Source of the DNA: Halomonas sp. 54_146
Lineage (GTDB): Bacteria > Pseudomonadota > Gammaproteobacteria > Pseudomonadales > Halomonadaceae
DNA length: 64,000 nt
Direction of reading: 5' to 3'
Assembly: GCF_001507855.1 (NCBI RefSeq)
Contig: NZ_LGEN01000017.1
Location: 1 to 64,000 of the forward strand
Position 1 is the stretch's first letter; each line of letters starts with the position of its first letter. A model generated the notes under the pieces. It worked only from the letters and a program-made list of their open reading frames with translations. It did not search any database and was not told the DNA's origin. Of the stretch, positions 1 through 7,803 are shown piece after piece. The position numbers were made by a program, and so were the translations under genes.

Positions 1-138
1 TCTATCCAGCTATACCTGCAAGGCTGACGCCTTGCGCTGCCTTAACTGTCGATTCATTCGGAGAATCGAATCGCAGAATGCGGCAGATTTTTGTTCAAAC
101 AAGTGTACGTGAGGGCTAGACCAAGGCCAACTGACACC

Positions 139-156
139 CCCCGTTCGGGGAAATTT
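139..156 (+). terminator. Possible rho-independent terminator
   Basis: CCCC-GTTC-GGGG (139-150) is followed by AAATTTTTT. The stem is short but GC-only, with a stable small loop and a T run. It would end a plus-strand gene to the left of the window. Confidence 0.4.
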
Positions 157-278
157 TTTGTGAATGAAAAAAACTATCAGGGTTTTAATTCTTATAACAA
201 TATTTCACAAGCTATTTGGAAACAGTGTTCGTATACTGTGTTCTGTACAAGAATGATGTTCTAGTCTGAAATGGAAAG

Positions 279-325
279 GCTGGACAGAAGGATTGGATAA
301 ATCTGCTGGACAGAAAGACTGGATA
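279..325. repeat. Imperfect direct repeat in the ompW leader
   Basis: Two 21-base copies, 279-299 and 305-325, have a 26-base period and differ at about three positions. Both begin GCTGGACAGAA and end TGGATA. They lie about 60 bases before the porin start, in the probable 5' untranslated region. Confidence 0.7.
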
Positions 326-383
326 GCAAGTACCGCAATCCCCCAAGCGCAAGGAAATGCGCGCTGCATAGAGGATGACCCTG

Positions 384-992
384 ATGAGTAATATGAAACT
401 GATTTCTGCCGCTGTAATCACTGCCGGTTTTGCACTGGCAAGCCAGGCGGCTCTCGCTTATAACGCTGGCGATGTTTTTGTGCGTGGCGGCGTTGCCCAG
501 ACGGATACGGGTTCAGGTAACGGCAATGTAGCGGGTGATTCACTGAGTGTTGATGACGCACGCGGATTAACCTTTGGCGTGGGTTACCTGTTTACCGATA
601 AAGTGGGCATTGAGCTCAACAGCTCGGAAGAAGTCGAGCACGACCTGAGCGTAGCCGGTTCAGGTGTGGGCAGCATTGATCGCATGCCGGTTAACCTGCT
701 GCTTAACTATTACCCGTTGGGTGGCCTGGATTCACGCGTTCAGCCTTACGTTGGCGCTGGCTTGAACTACACACACTTCTCTAGCGAACCAAGCGGCTTT
801 AGTGTAGATGAAAGCTACGGTGCTATCGCGCAAGCAGGCGTTGATCTTGCCATTACGCAGAATATTATGCTGAACGGTTATGTTAGCTACGCCGACGTCA
901 ACGCTGATATTAACGCCAGCGGCATTGGTAAAGTGGGCGAAGTCGATATGGAGCCGGTGACCATTGGCGGCGGTATCACGTACCGCTTCTAA
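384..992 (+). CDS. OmpW-family outer membrane beta-barrel protein
   Basis: A small outer-membrane porin of the OmpW type (about 202 aa), expected to form an eight-stranded barrel for small hydrophobic or amphipathic compounds. Visible signs are a Sec signal peptide (Lys at residue 5, a hydrophobic stretch, ALA cleavage site near residue 25), alternating beta-strand patterning, the segment VQPYVGAGLNYTHF typical of the family, and a C-terminal aromatic residue (ITYRF) as needed for BAM insertion. There are in-frame ATGs at 375, 384 and 393. GAGG at 371-374 is well spaced for 384 but touches 375, so 384 is preferred. The gene stands alone, with a hairpin after it. Confidence 0.85.
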   Translation: MSNMKLISAAVITAGFALASQAALAYNAGDVFVRGGVAQTDTGSGNGNVAGDSLSVDDARGLTFGVGYLFTDKVGIELNSSEEVEHDLSVAGSGVGSIDRMPVNLLLNYYPLGGLDSRVQPYVGAGLNYTHFSSEPSGFSVDESYGAIAQAGVDLAITQNIMLNGYVSYADVNADINASGIGKVGEVDMEPVTIGGGITYRF

Positions 993-1060
993 GCTGCGTT
1001 TGACGCTCTCTTGATGCCTATGAAGCCATTCACCTGAGCGAAATAAAACGCAGTAAATCA

Positions 1061-1083
1061 ACGCCCGGCCTTGTGCCGGGCGT
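1061..1083. terminator. Hairpin between convergent ompW-type gene and pepQ
   Basis: A perfect 9-bp stem, ACGCCCGGC / GCCGGGCGT, closes a 5-base loop (1070-1074). It lies between convergent genes and could end transcription from both sides, although the T run after it (GCGCGTTTT) is weak. Confidence 0.65.
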
Positions 1084-1134
1084 TGCGCGTTTTACACCAA
1101 GGTTTTAGAAAAAAGGAATGACGTTTTCAGGGGG

Positions 1135-2433
1135 TTAAGGCGTTAGGTTATCAAAACCGCTTTCGGTCACCGCCACGTTATCTTCAATGCGAATGCCGCC
1201 ACAGGGGGCGAGTTGATCGACCAGCTGCCAATTAATAGGCAGTGAGGTGTTGCGCAAGGGCGCTAGCAGCATATTGATAATATACAACCCAGGTTCAATA
1301 GTGACGACCATGCCGGGGCGCAGCGTGCGCGTAAGGCGCAGCGCTGGGTGCTGTTCTGGCGCAGGGGCGGGCGTGCCATCAGGGTGGCGTAATCCAGCCA
1401 CGTCGTGCACTTGAAGGCCTAGCGAGTGACCCAGCCCATGAGAGCAGAAAGCCCGCGTAACGCCTTCGGCAACCGCTTGTTCAGCCGACCCTTTAAATAG
1501 ATTGTGAGCGACTAAGAGTTCGCCTAGATGGTGGTGCATCTGTTCGTGCAATGCCACAAAGCTAACCCCTGGGGCAATGCCTTTAACCAACTCATCTTTT
1601 AAACCCTGCATGGCGGTGACCAGTTCGCCAAACGCGGCGGGCGCATCAGGGCCGGCATAAGTACGGGTAATATCGGCGCAGTAACCGCGAAAGCGGCGGC
1701 CCGCATCGACCAGCAGGCTATAGCGCTGTTTCGGCGCGTTAAGGTCGTAGTGTTGATAATGCAGCACGCCTGCATGGTTATTTAAGCCAATAATATTTTG
1801 GTAAGGAACGGCGGATTCGCGCTGGCGGCTGGCGGCTAAATACGCCAGCTGAATGTCCAATTCACTCGCCGCGCCAATAAAAGCAGCCTGCGCTGCTTGG
1901 TGGCCCGCTATCGCTAAGCGGTTGGCTTCACGAAGACAGGCGATCTCATAGGGCGTCTTAAACAGCCGTAACTCATCAAGTGCCTTCACAACCGCTTCTG
2001 GCTGAATGGCCGCCTTTGATGCCAGCTGGGCGTTAGTCGCGAGTCGCTCAATATCGCCAATAATCGCGGCATTGCCGGTCAATGGTGGGGAGATTTTATC
2101 GCTGCATAAGTGGACATCGAACGCGGCTACCCAGGGCTCTTTGGGCAGCTGAGTGGGCAGGTGCCAAAAATCGGCGGGCGCATACAAGTACAGCTGTGGG
2201 CGCTCTCCTGGCTGAATAACTAGCCAACTATGCTGCACATCGGCTAAGCCCACCCAGTGGATAAAATGCCCGTAAGCCTGAAAGGGGGGCGCGTGGTCAT
2301 CGGCAAAGTGCACGCTGGCATGACCGCTGTAAATAGCTAGGCTATCAAGCCCGTTGTCAGCCAAAATCTCTGAATAGGCGCGCTGTAAATGCGCGATATG
2401 CTCGCGCTGCAGATTAAATAGGGTCGTAGTCAT
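1135..2433 (-). CDS. pepQ: Xaa-Pro dipeptidase (prolidase), M24 family
   Basis: Cytosolic two-metal prolidase that hydrolyses Xaa-Pro dipeptides. Its 432 residues match the PepQ length, and the N-terminal creatinase-like domain (1-155) and pita-bread catalytic domain follow the E. coli PepQ pattern. The metal ligands are all visible: D243 and D254 (VDAGRRFRGYCAD), H336 (HGLGHSLGLQVHD), E380 (TIEPGLY) and E417 (GGIRIEDN). Some bacterial members also hydrolyse organophosphate triesters, as an activity of the family. The gene is last in a minus-strand series behind a peptide ABC importer and a LysR gene, which suggests that it digests imported proline peptides. Confidence 0.9.
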   Translation of the reverse strand: MTTTLFNLQREHIAHLQRAYSEILADNGLDSLAIYSGHASVHFADDHAPPFQAYGHFIHWVGLADVQHSWLVIQPGERPQLYLYAPADFWHLPTQLPKEPWVAAFDVHLCSDKISPPLTGNAAIIGDIERLATNAQLASKAAIQPEAVVKALDELRLFKTPYEIACLREANRLAIAGHQAAQAAFIGAASELDIQLAYLAASRQRESAVPYQNIIGLNNHAGVLHYQHYDLNAPKQRYSLLVDAGRRFRGYCADITRTYAGPDAPAAFGELVTAMQGLKDELVKGIAPGVSFVALHEQMHHHLGELLVAHNLFKGSAEQAVAEGVTRAFCSHGLGHSLGLQVHDVAGLRHPDGTPAPAPEQHPALRLTRTLRPGMVVTIEPGLYIINMLLAPLRNTSLPINWQLVDQLAPCGGIRIEDNVAVTESGFDNLTP

Positions 2434-2491
2434 ACAAAGCGGTGCCTTTTCTCAAGTGTGCTTTATCAAATACGCATTCTCAAATACGGGG

Positions 2492-3403
2492 TCAGGCGCG
2501 TGGCGGCGCAAGTTTGCTCCAGAACCCGTCCAGTTCAGCATGGTGATGGCTTTGGTGCCGGTATAGCCGCAGTTCCATCGGCACATCCCAGCGGCTGTCG
2601 CCTGCTCTTACCAGCGTGCCTTGAGCAAGTTCAGCCGCGACGTTGCGTTCAGGCAGCCAGCTCATGCCGTAGCCCAGCAACACCAGCTCTTTAATACCCG
2701 CCGCGTAAAGGTTTTCACTCTGCGCGGTTAAATAGGTGGTTTGGGGGAGCCTGGCTAAGTGTGCTTTCACCGCAGACCCCAGCAACCCGCGCTTAGGGTA
2801 AGCCAGCCAAGGCAACGGCTGGTGGCGTGATCCTGGCAGCAGTGCCCGCGGTTCTCCCTCTGGGCTTAACCCCGTGACGGGAATCAGCCGTTCATGGCCA
2901 ATCACCCGGTAGCTGCAGGCGCTGGTGTCGATGTCGAGATCGCAGCGCCCAGTCGGCCAGTAGCAAATCGCTAAATCACACTCGGCGCGCGCTAAGGCTT
3001 GGAAATAGTCATTGGCCACCCAGCCGGTCGCGCGTAAATAAGGCTGCACGCGATCTTGCCAACCCGTAGACGCTAGCCATTCCGGTAAAAAGTGCGGCAA
3101 CAGGCTCTGCGGCGCAGCCACCATAATACGCCGCTGCTGGCCGGCGCTGATTTCACGCACGCGGTCACGGGTCAGCCGCACGCGCTCGGTCACCTGCTCG
3201 CACAGGGTCAAAAATTCCTCCCCGGCCGGGGTGAGCGAGAGCGGCAGCGTTTGACGATTAATCAGCGTCACGCCCATCTCTTCTTCAAGCAGTTTAATCC
3301 GCCGAGAGAAGGTGGGCTGGGTTACGTGTTGATCATCTGCTGCGCGTGAGAAGTGCCGCGTTCTGGCCAGGGCGATAAAATCTTCTAGCCAGCGAATTTC
3401 CAT
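2492..3403 (-). CDS. LysR-family transcriptional regulator, HypT/YjiE-like
   Basis: DNA-binding regulator of 303 aa with an N-terminal winged helix-turn-helix (about residues 4-62, core FSRAADDQHVTQPTFSRRIK) and a periplasmic-binding-like effector domain (from about 92). The opening WLEDFIALARTRHFSRAA and the QPTFSRRI recognition helix resemble the E. coli hypochlorite-responsive regulator HypT, but that is a family resemblance only. It lies between the peptide importer and pepQ on the same strand, with gaps of 94 and 58 bases. It may control that cluster, although LysR proteins more often act on a divergent gene, and no divergent partner exists here. Confidence 0.8.
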   Translation of the reverse strand: MEIRWLEDFIALARTRHFSRAADDQHVTQPTFSRRIKLLEEEMGVTLINRQTLPLSLTPAGEEFLTLCEQVTERVRLTRDRVREISAGQQRRIMVAAPQSLLPHFLPEWLASTGWQDRVQPYLRATGWVANDYFQALARAECDLAICYWPTGRCDLDIDTSACSYRVIGHERLIPVTGLSPEGEPRALLPGSRHQPLPWLAYPKRGLLGSAVKAHLARLPQTTYLTAQSENLYAAGIKELVLLGYGMSWLPERNVAAELAQGTLVRAGDSRWDVPMELRLYRHQSHHHAELDGFWSKLAPPRA

Positions 3404-3428
3404 GCTCTTCCTCTTAGCGGCTGGGTTC

Positions 3429-3473
3429 GCTGTGCCTTTATTTGCTGTGCTTTTATTTGCTGTGCCTTTATTT
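3429..3473. repeat. 15-bp tandem repeat, three copies
   Basis: Units at 3429-3443, 3444-3458 and 3459-3473 read GCTGTGCCTTTATTT with one change (C to T) in the middle copy. They fill the gap between the dppF-type gene and the LysR start, so they lie in the LysR leader. Confidence 0.85.
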
Positions 3474-3497
3474 TTTGTACATTAGCTGCCGCCCACT

Positions 3498-4571
3498 TCA
3501 TAGGCGACCCTCTTCAACAGCGTGGCACGCCACGCGGGTTCCGTCATCCTGGGTTTGTAATACGGGAATCTCTTGCTTACAGCGCGCATTGGCATAGGGG
3601 CAGCGGCCATGGAACACGCAGCCACTAGGCAGATTAACCGGGGTCGGCACTTCGCCGGTAAGGCGAATATGCTGGGGTCGGTCATCCTTCAAGCGTGGAA
3701 TCGCCGAGAGCAGCGCTTGGGTATAGGGGTGGCGCGGCTTTTCAAACAGCGTGGCCGTTGTAGCAATCTCGCATACCGTGCCTAAGTACATCACCGCCAC
3801 GCGGGTGCCGAAATGCTCCACCACGGCTAAATCATGGGTAATGAATAGGTAGGTCAGGTTGCGTTCGCGCTGGGCATCCATTAGCAGGTTGAGCACCTGG
3901 GCCTGAATCGAGACGTCGAGCGCGGAAATAGGCTCATCGGCAACGATGAACTCAGGGTCAACGGCCAGCGCGCGAGCAATCGCGATACGCTGACGCTGCC
4001 CGCCGGAGAACTCATGGCCAAAGCGCTTGCCCCAGTCCGGGTCGATGCCCACCGAGCGCATCACTTCTTCTACCTTGTCGAGAATCTGCGGCCGTTTCCA
4101 TTCCGGGTGGTGCAGGCGCAGCGGCTCTTCCAGGGTTTGCTGAATGGTCATGCGCGGGTTGAGCGACGCATAAGGGTTCTGGAAGATCATTTGCATCCGC
4201 TTGCGATACGGCAGCAGTTGACGCGAACTCAAGTTGTCGATGCGGTTGCCGTCGTAGCAAATCTCGCCCTCTGTTGGGGTTAAAAGCCCCATTACGGTAC
4301 GCGCCACGGTGGATTTACCACAGCCTGATTCGCCCACCACGCACAGCGCTTCACCGCGCTTGATATCAAGATTAACGCCGTTAATAGCGTGGACGTATTC
4401 TTGATGGCGAACCAGCTTGCCGCCTTTAAAACGCAGCTGCTCAAGGAAATCCCCAGAGAGCGAAAAGCGCTTTTTTAAATCGCGAATTTGCAGCAGCGAA
4501 TCAGCGCTCTCTTCGTTCTGGCGGGGGGTAGGATTATGGATATCCGTGATGGCCTCAGCGTGCGCGCTCAT
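3498..4571 (-). CDS. Di/oligopeptide ABC transporter ATP-binding protein (DppF/OppF type)
   Basis: One of the two cytoplasmic ATPases powering a peptide importer, 357 aa. Walker A is at residues 80-88 (GESGCGKST), the signature at 189-193 (SGGQR) and Walker B at about 208-213 with ADEP. The C-terminal oligopeptide-transporter extension carries the cysteine pattern CVFHGRCPYA...C...C seen in this family, where related proteins can bind an Fe-S cluster. The start overlaps the stop of the upstream ATPase by four bases (ATGA), which implies translational coupling. The substrate cannot be read from sequence; di- or oligopeptides are the family expectation. Confidence 0.9.
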   Translation of the reverse strand: MSAHAEAITDIHNPTPRQNEESADSLLQIRDLKKRFSLSGDFLEQLRFKGGKLVRHQEYVHAINGVNLDIKRGEALCVVGESGCGKSTVARTVMGLLTPTEGEICYDGNRIDNLSSRQLLPYRKRMQMIFQNPYASLNPRMTIQQTLEEPLRLHHPEWKRPQILDKVEEVMRSVGIDPDWGKRFGHEFSGGQRQRIAIARALAVDPEFIVADEPISALDVSIQAQVLNLLMDAQRERNLTYLFITHDLAVVEHFGTRVAVMYLGTVCEIATTATLFEKPRHPYTQALLSAIPRLKDDRPQHIRLTGEVPTPVNLPSGCVFHGRCPYANARCKQEIPVLQTQDDGTRVACHAVEEGRL

Positions 4572-5602
4572 GAGGTTTCCTCCTTCAAACGGCGGTCTTC
4601 GAGCATTTCAGCCACCATATGACACGCCACACGGCAGTTGCCGGATTCGACAAAGTCAGGCACTTGCTGGGTGCAGGCGGGGCGGGGCTGGCCATCGGCA
4701 CGATTGATAAAATCGCAGCGCGGATGAAACGCGCAGCCGCTGGGCAGGTTAGAGAGCGACGGCATGCTGCCACGAATCTGATTGAGCTTTTCGCCCGGCG
4801 TTGCCATCTGCGGTAAGGCGTTGATTAGCCCCTGGGTGTACGGGTGCTGCGGGTCGTTAATGATTTCCCGCGTTGGGCCTTCCTCAATTACTCGGCCAGC
4901 GTACATAACCAGCATGCGCTGGGTGACCTGGCTGACCACGCCCAGGTCGTGGGTGATCAGAATAAGCCCCACATTGTGCTGCTCGCAGAGTTCCAGCAGC
5001 AGCGCCATGATCTCGGCTTGAATAGTTACGTCCAGCGCCGTGGTCGGCTCGTCGGCAATGATAATGTCCGGGTCGAGCAGCAGTGCAATGGCAATAATAA
5101 TTCGCTGGCGCATGCCGCCGGAAAGCTCGTGGGGGTACTGGTCCAGGCGCGTATCCGGCGAGGGGATTTGCACCTGACGCAATTTGTCCAAGGCGATCGC
5201 GCGGGCCTCTTTGGAGGAAATACGCCGGTGGGCTTTTAGGCACTCAACCATTTGTTCACCAATGGAGAGCACCGGGTTCAGGGTCATCATTGGATCTTGG
5301 AAAATCATCGAAATGCGATTGCCGCGTACTTTACGCAAGGCCCGCTCGGACATGTGGTTAAGCACCTGACCGTCAAAGGTCACCGTGCCGCCAGCGATAA
5401 AGCCCGGTTTGGCAATTAAGTTGAGCAGCGAAAACGCGGCAACCGACTTGCCCGCGCCAGACTCACCGACAATACCCAAGCGCTCACCGCGCTCAAGGCT
5501 AAAGCTAATATCCCGCAGGGCGTGTACGTCACCCTGGCGCAGTGCAAAACGGACATCGAGGTGGTTGACTTCAAGTAGGTGGTTGACTTCAAGTAGTGCC
5601 AT
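4568..5602 (-). CDS. Di/oligopeptide ABC transporter ATP-binding protein (DppD/OppD type)
   Basis: The partner ATPase, 344 aa, with Walker A at 46-53 (GESGAGKS), the signature LSGGMRQRI, Walker B IIIADEPTTALD and the C-terminal cysteine-bearing extension (CAFHPRCDF). The N-terminus reads MALLEVNHLLEVNHLDV, because an 18-bp duplication repeats LEVNHL and adds six residues to the first strand. The surplus lies before the nucleotide-binding fold and is probably harmless. The gene is 7 bases downstream of the DppC-type permease and overlaps the next ATPase by 4 bases. Confidence 0.9.
   Translation of the reverse strand: MALLEVNHLLEVNHLDVRFALRQGDVHALRDISFSLERGERLGIVGESGAGKSVAAFSLLNLIAKPGFIAGGTVTFDGQVLNHMSERALRKVRGNRISMIFQDPMMTLNPVLSIGEQMVECLKAHRRISSKEARAIALDKLRQVQIPSPDTRLDQYPHELSGGMRQRIIIAIALLLDPDIIIADEPTTALDVTIQAEIMALLLELCEQHNVGLILITHDLGVVSQVTQRMLVMYAGRVIEEGPTREIINDPQHPYTQGLINALPQMATPGEKLNQIRGSMPSLSNLPSGCAFHPRCDFINRADGQPRPACTQQVPDFVESGNCRVACHMVAEMLEDRRLKEETS
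5561..5596. repeat. Perfect 18-bp tandem duplication at the dppD start
   Basis: GTGGTTGACTTCAAGTAG occurs at 5561-5578 and again at 5579-5596. On the minus strand it repeats the codons for LEVNHL directly after the start of the ATPase gene and keeps the frame. The two copies are identical, so the duplication is recent or gene-converted. Confidence 0.95.
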
Positions 5603-5609
5603 GGTGTCC

Positions 5610-6566
5610 TCAGCCTTTGTAGAGTCGTGGGTTCATGACATCACGCAGCCAATCGCCGAGTAGATTGATCGACAGCACCAGCACCACCAGAACGGCGCCC
5701 GGGATCAAGGTGATCCACCAGGAGCCGGACTGGATATAGTCAAAGCCCGATTTGATCAATGAGCCAAGCGACGGGTGTGTCTCTGGCATTCCCAGCCCCA
5801 GAAACGACAGCGCCGCTTCAGAGATAATTGCGTTGGCAATCTGCACGGTGGAGATAACAAAGATCGGCGACAGGGTGTTAGGCAGCACGTGGCGGAACAT
5901 AATGCGTTTGCTGCGCAGCCCCATCACGCGGGCGGCGTCAACGTACTCTTTGTTTTTCTCTGCCAGCACTGAGGCGCGCACGGTACGGGCATATTGCGGC
6001 CATTCAGCCAGGCCGATAATTAGAATCAGCATCATTACCGCGTACTGGCTATAGAAAGCGCTGCCCATGGTCGCTTTGACCAAAGCACCCACCACAATAG
6101 CGACCATCAGCGTCGAGAAGGACAGCTGAATATCTGCCAGGCGCATCAAAATCGTATCGACCCGACCGCCCAGATACCCAGCCATTAAGCCGAAGGTCAC
6201 GCCAATCAACGCTTGCAGTATCACCGCCCCAAAGCCAATCAGCAGCGAGACACGGGTGCCATAAAGCACAATCGACCACAAATCGCGCCCCTGGGCGTCG
6301 GTGCCCAAGGCGTAACGCGCATCGGCACCGTCAATCCAGAAGGGCGGAAGCTCCGATGACATGATATCGATCTGAGCGAGGTCATAAGGGTCGGTGGGCG
6401 CTAATAGCGGTGAGGCGAACGCGGCGATGACCATGCAGATAAACACCGCCAGGCAGAGCTGCGCGGTGCGGTCGCGCTTGAAGCTGTACCACATATAAGA
6501 GTCGCGCACGCGCTCCCATCGGCTGGGTGGAGCGCTCGCGGGTGAGGAATTGTTGGTGGTGCTCAT
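5610..6566 (-). CDS. Di/oligopeptide ABC transporter permease (DppC/OppC type)
   Basis: Inner-membrane permease subunit, 318 aa, with an N-terminal cytoplasmic segment, a first membrane span near 37-58 (CLAVFICMVIAAFASPLLAP), a periplasmic loop with LGTDAQGRDLWS, and the BPD-transport core of five further spans. The EAA coupling loop is visible as EYVDAARVMGLRSKRIMFRHVLPN. Its start overlaps the stop of the upstream permease by four bases (ATGA). It pairs with the DppB-type subunit to form the translocation path. Confidence 0.9.
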   Translation of the reverse strand: MSTTNNSSPASAPPSRWERVRDSYMWYSFKRDRTAQLCLAVFICMVIAAFASPLLAPTDPYDLAQIDIMSSELPPFWIDGADARYALGTDAQGRDLWSIVLYGTRVSLLIGFGAVILQALIGVTFGLMAGYLGGRVDTILMRLADIQLSFSTLMVAIVVGALVKATMGSAFYSQYAVMMLILIIGLAEWPQYARTVRASVLAEKNKEYVDAARVMGLRSKRIMFRHVLPNTLSPIFVISTVQIANAIISEAALSFLGLGMPETHPSLGSLIKSGFDYIQSGSWWITLIPGAVLVVLVLSINLLGDWLRDVMNPRLYKG

Positions 6567-7624
6567 GCGGGCTTCCCAGTCAGTTTAACGGTGGGGTTCA
6601 CCAGGCCGTAGATCAGATCCACAATCGTATTGGTGACCACAAAAATAACGCCGACAATCATCAGGTAGGTCACAATCAGCGGAATATCGGCGTGATTAAT
6701 CGCATCCAAAAACATCAGGCCCATGCCAGGCCATTGGAAAACGGTTTCGGTCAAAATGGTGTACGCCACCATGGTGCCGATCTGCACGCCGCCTACGGTA
6801 ATCACCGGCAGCATGGTGTTTTTAAGGGCGTGAACGAAATACACCCGGCGCATAGAGATGCCTTTAGCGCGGGCGTACTTCACGTACTCCGACTGCAGGA
6901 CTTCCATCATTTCGGCACGGATCAGGCGGATAAACAGCGGTAGCATAATGGAGGCCAGTGAGACCGCCGGTAGCACTAGATGCTGTAAACCGTTCCAGGT
7001 GGCTAGGTTGGTGTCCCAGTTGCCAACCACGTTGACGAGGTCATAGCCGCGGCCGAAGGAGGGCATATTACCTTCGGTGGAGAAAAAGGCATTGAGCCAT
7101 GCGCCCCAGCCGGTACTTTCAGGGAATAGCGTAACGGTGACGCCAATCGAGAAAATTTGAATAAGTAAAATAGCGGTCAGAAACACCGGAATCGAAATGC
7201 CGATGATCGATATGCCCATAAACAGACGTGAAATCGGTGAGCGCGGTTTGATAGCGCTGTATACGCCAATGGGAACCGAAAACACCACAATAATTAGCGT
7301 CGCGGCAAATACCAGCTCCAAGGTGGCGGGTAAGTGGCGAGCGATAACCTCTAACGCCGGTTCGCGGTAAAAGTACGAATAGCCAAAATCACCCTGCACG
7401 GCGTTTTTAGCAAAACGTGCATACTGCACCAGGAATGAGTCGTTTAGGCCCAGGCGCTCACGAATGGCTTCGCGCTCGCTTTCCGGCACTGACTGGCCGA
7501 CCATCTGTTGTACGGGGTCACCCAGGTTATCCTGGATGGCGAAGGCCAATACGCTGATGACAAACATCACCAAAATCGCGTGCATCAGCCGCTTGATTAA
7601 AAAGGCAATCATGGCGTGCGCCAC
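6563..7624 (-). CDS. Di/oligopeptide ABC transporter permease (DppB/OppB type)
   Basis: Inner-membrane permease subunit, 353 aa. It starts with the typical amphipathic opening FLIKRLMHAILVMFVISVLAF, has the family segment RERLGLNDSFLVQYARF, and carries the EAA loop EYVKYARAKGISMRRVYFVHALKN. Six membrane spans are expected. It is separated from the binding-protein gene by about 180 bases containing a long hairpin, and overlaps the next permease by four bases. ATG codons at residues 1 and 5 are both possible starts. Confidence 0.9.
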   Translation of the reverse strand: MAHAMIAFLIKRLMHAILVMFVISVLAFAIQDNLGDPVQQMVGQSVPESEREAIRERLGLNDSFLVQYARFAKNAVQGDFGYSYFYREPALEVIARHLPATLELVFAATLIIVVFSVPIGVYSAIKPRSPISRLFMGISIIGISIPVFLTAILLIQIFSIGVTVTLFPESTGWGAWLNAFFSTEGNMPSFGRGYDLVNVVGNWDTNLATWNGLQHLVLPAVSLASIMLPLFIRLIRAEMMEVLQSEYVKYARAKGISMRRVYFVHALKNTMLPVITVGGVQIGTMVAYTILTETVFQWPGMGLMFLDAINHADIPLIVTYLMIVGVIFVVTNTIVDLIYGLVNPTVKLTGKPA

Positions 7625-7694
7625 CTATGTCATCGGTTTAACGGAGGATCAGCTGCAAGGCACAGCATGCCCAGGATGGCCTGCCATGCAAAAC

Positions 7695-7726
7695 GCTTCG
7701 CCCTCCAGTGTGCTGGAGAGCGAAGC
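7695..7726 (-). promoter_or_regulatory. Intercistronic hairpin between binding-protein and permease genes
   Basis: GCTTCG-CC-CTCCAG-TGTG-CTGGAG-AG-CGAAGC forms two 6-bp stems around a 4-base loop with one internal 2x2 mismatch. It has no T run, so full termination is unlikely. Such structures after a binding-protein gene commonly protect the upstream mRNA and lower the permease yield; that role is inferred here. Confidence 0.55.
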
Positions 7727-7803
7727 ATCCTTGCGCGGACTGTCGTTTTTGAATTGTCGTTGCTTGGCTTAGCGTTTTCGTGGTTTGGCGTTAAGCGTGC
7801 GGC

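Larger units (their letters stand above)
1..374. other. Intergenic region upstream of the OmpW-type gene
   Basis: No gene is supported here. The stretch holds a hairpin followed by T residues near 139-156, which may end a gene lying left of the window, and a leader for the downstream porin gene that carries two copies of a 21-base sequence (279-299 and 305-325). A short inverted repeat, ACAGT-N8-ACTGT at 222-239, might be an operator, but nothing supports that beyond its symmetry. No convincing promoter was found. Confidence 0.5.

Noticed and set aside
222-239. ACAGT-N8-ACTGT as a LexA-type operator before the porin gene
   Set aside because: The half-sites have the wrong order relative to CTGT-N8-ACAG, and no other evidence of regulation is visible.
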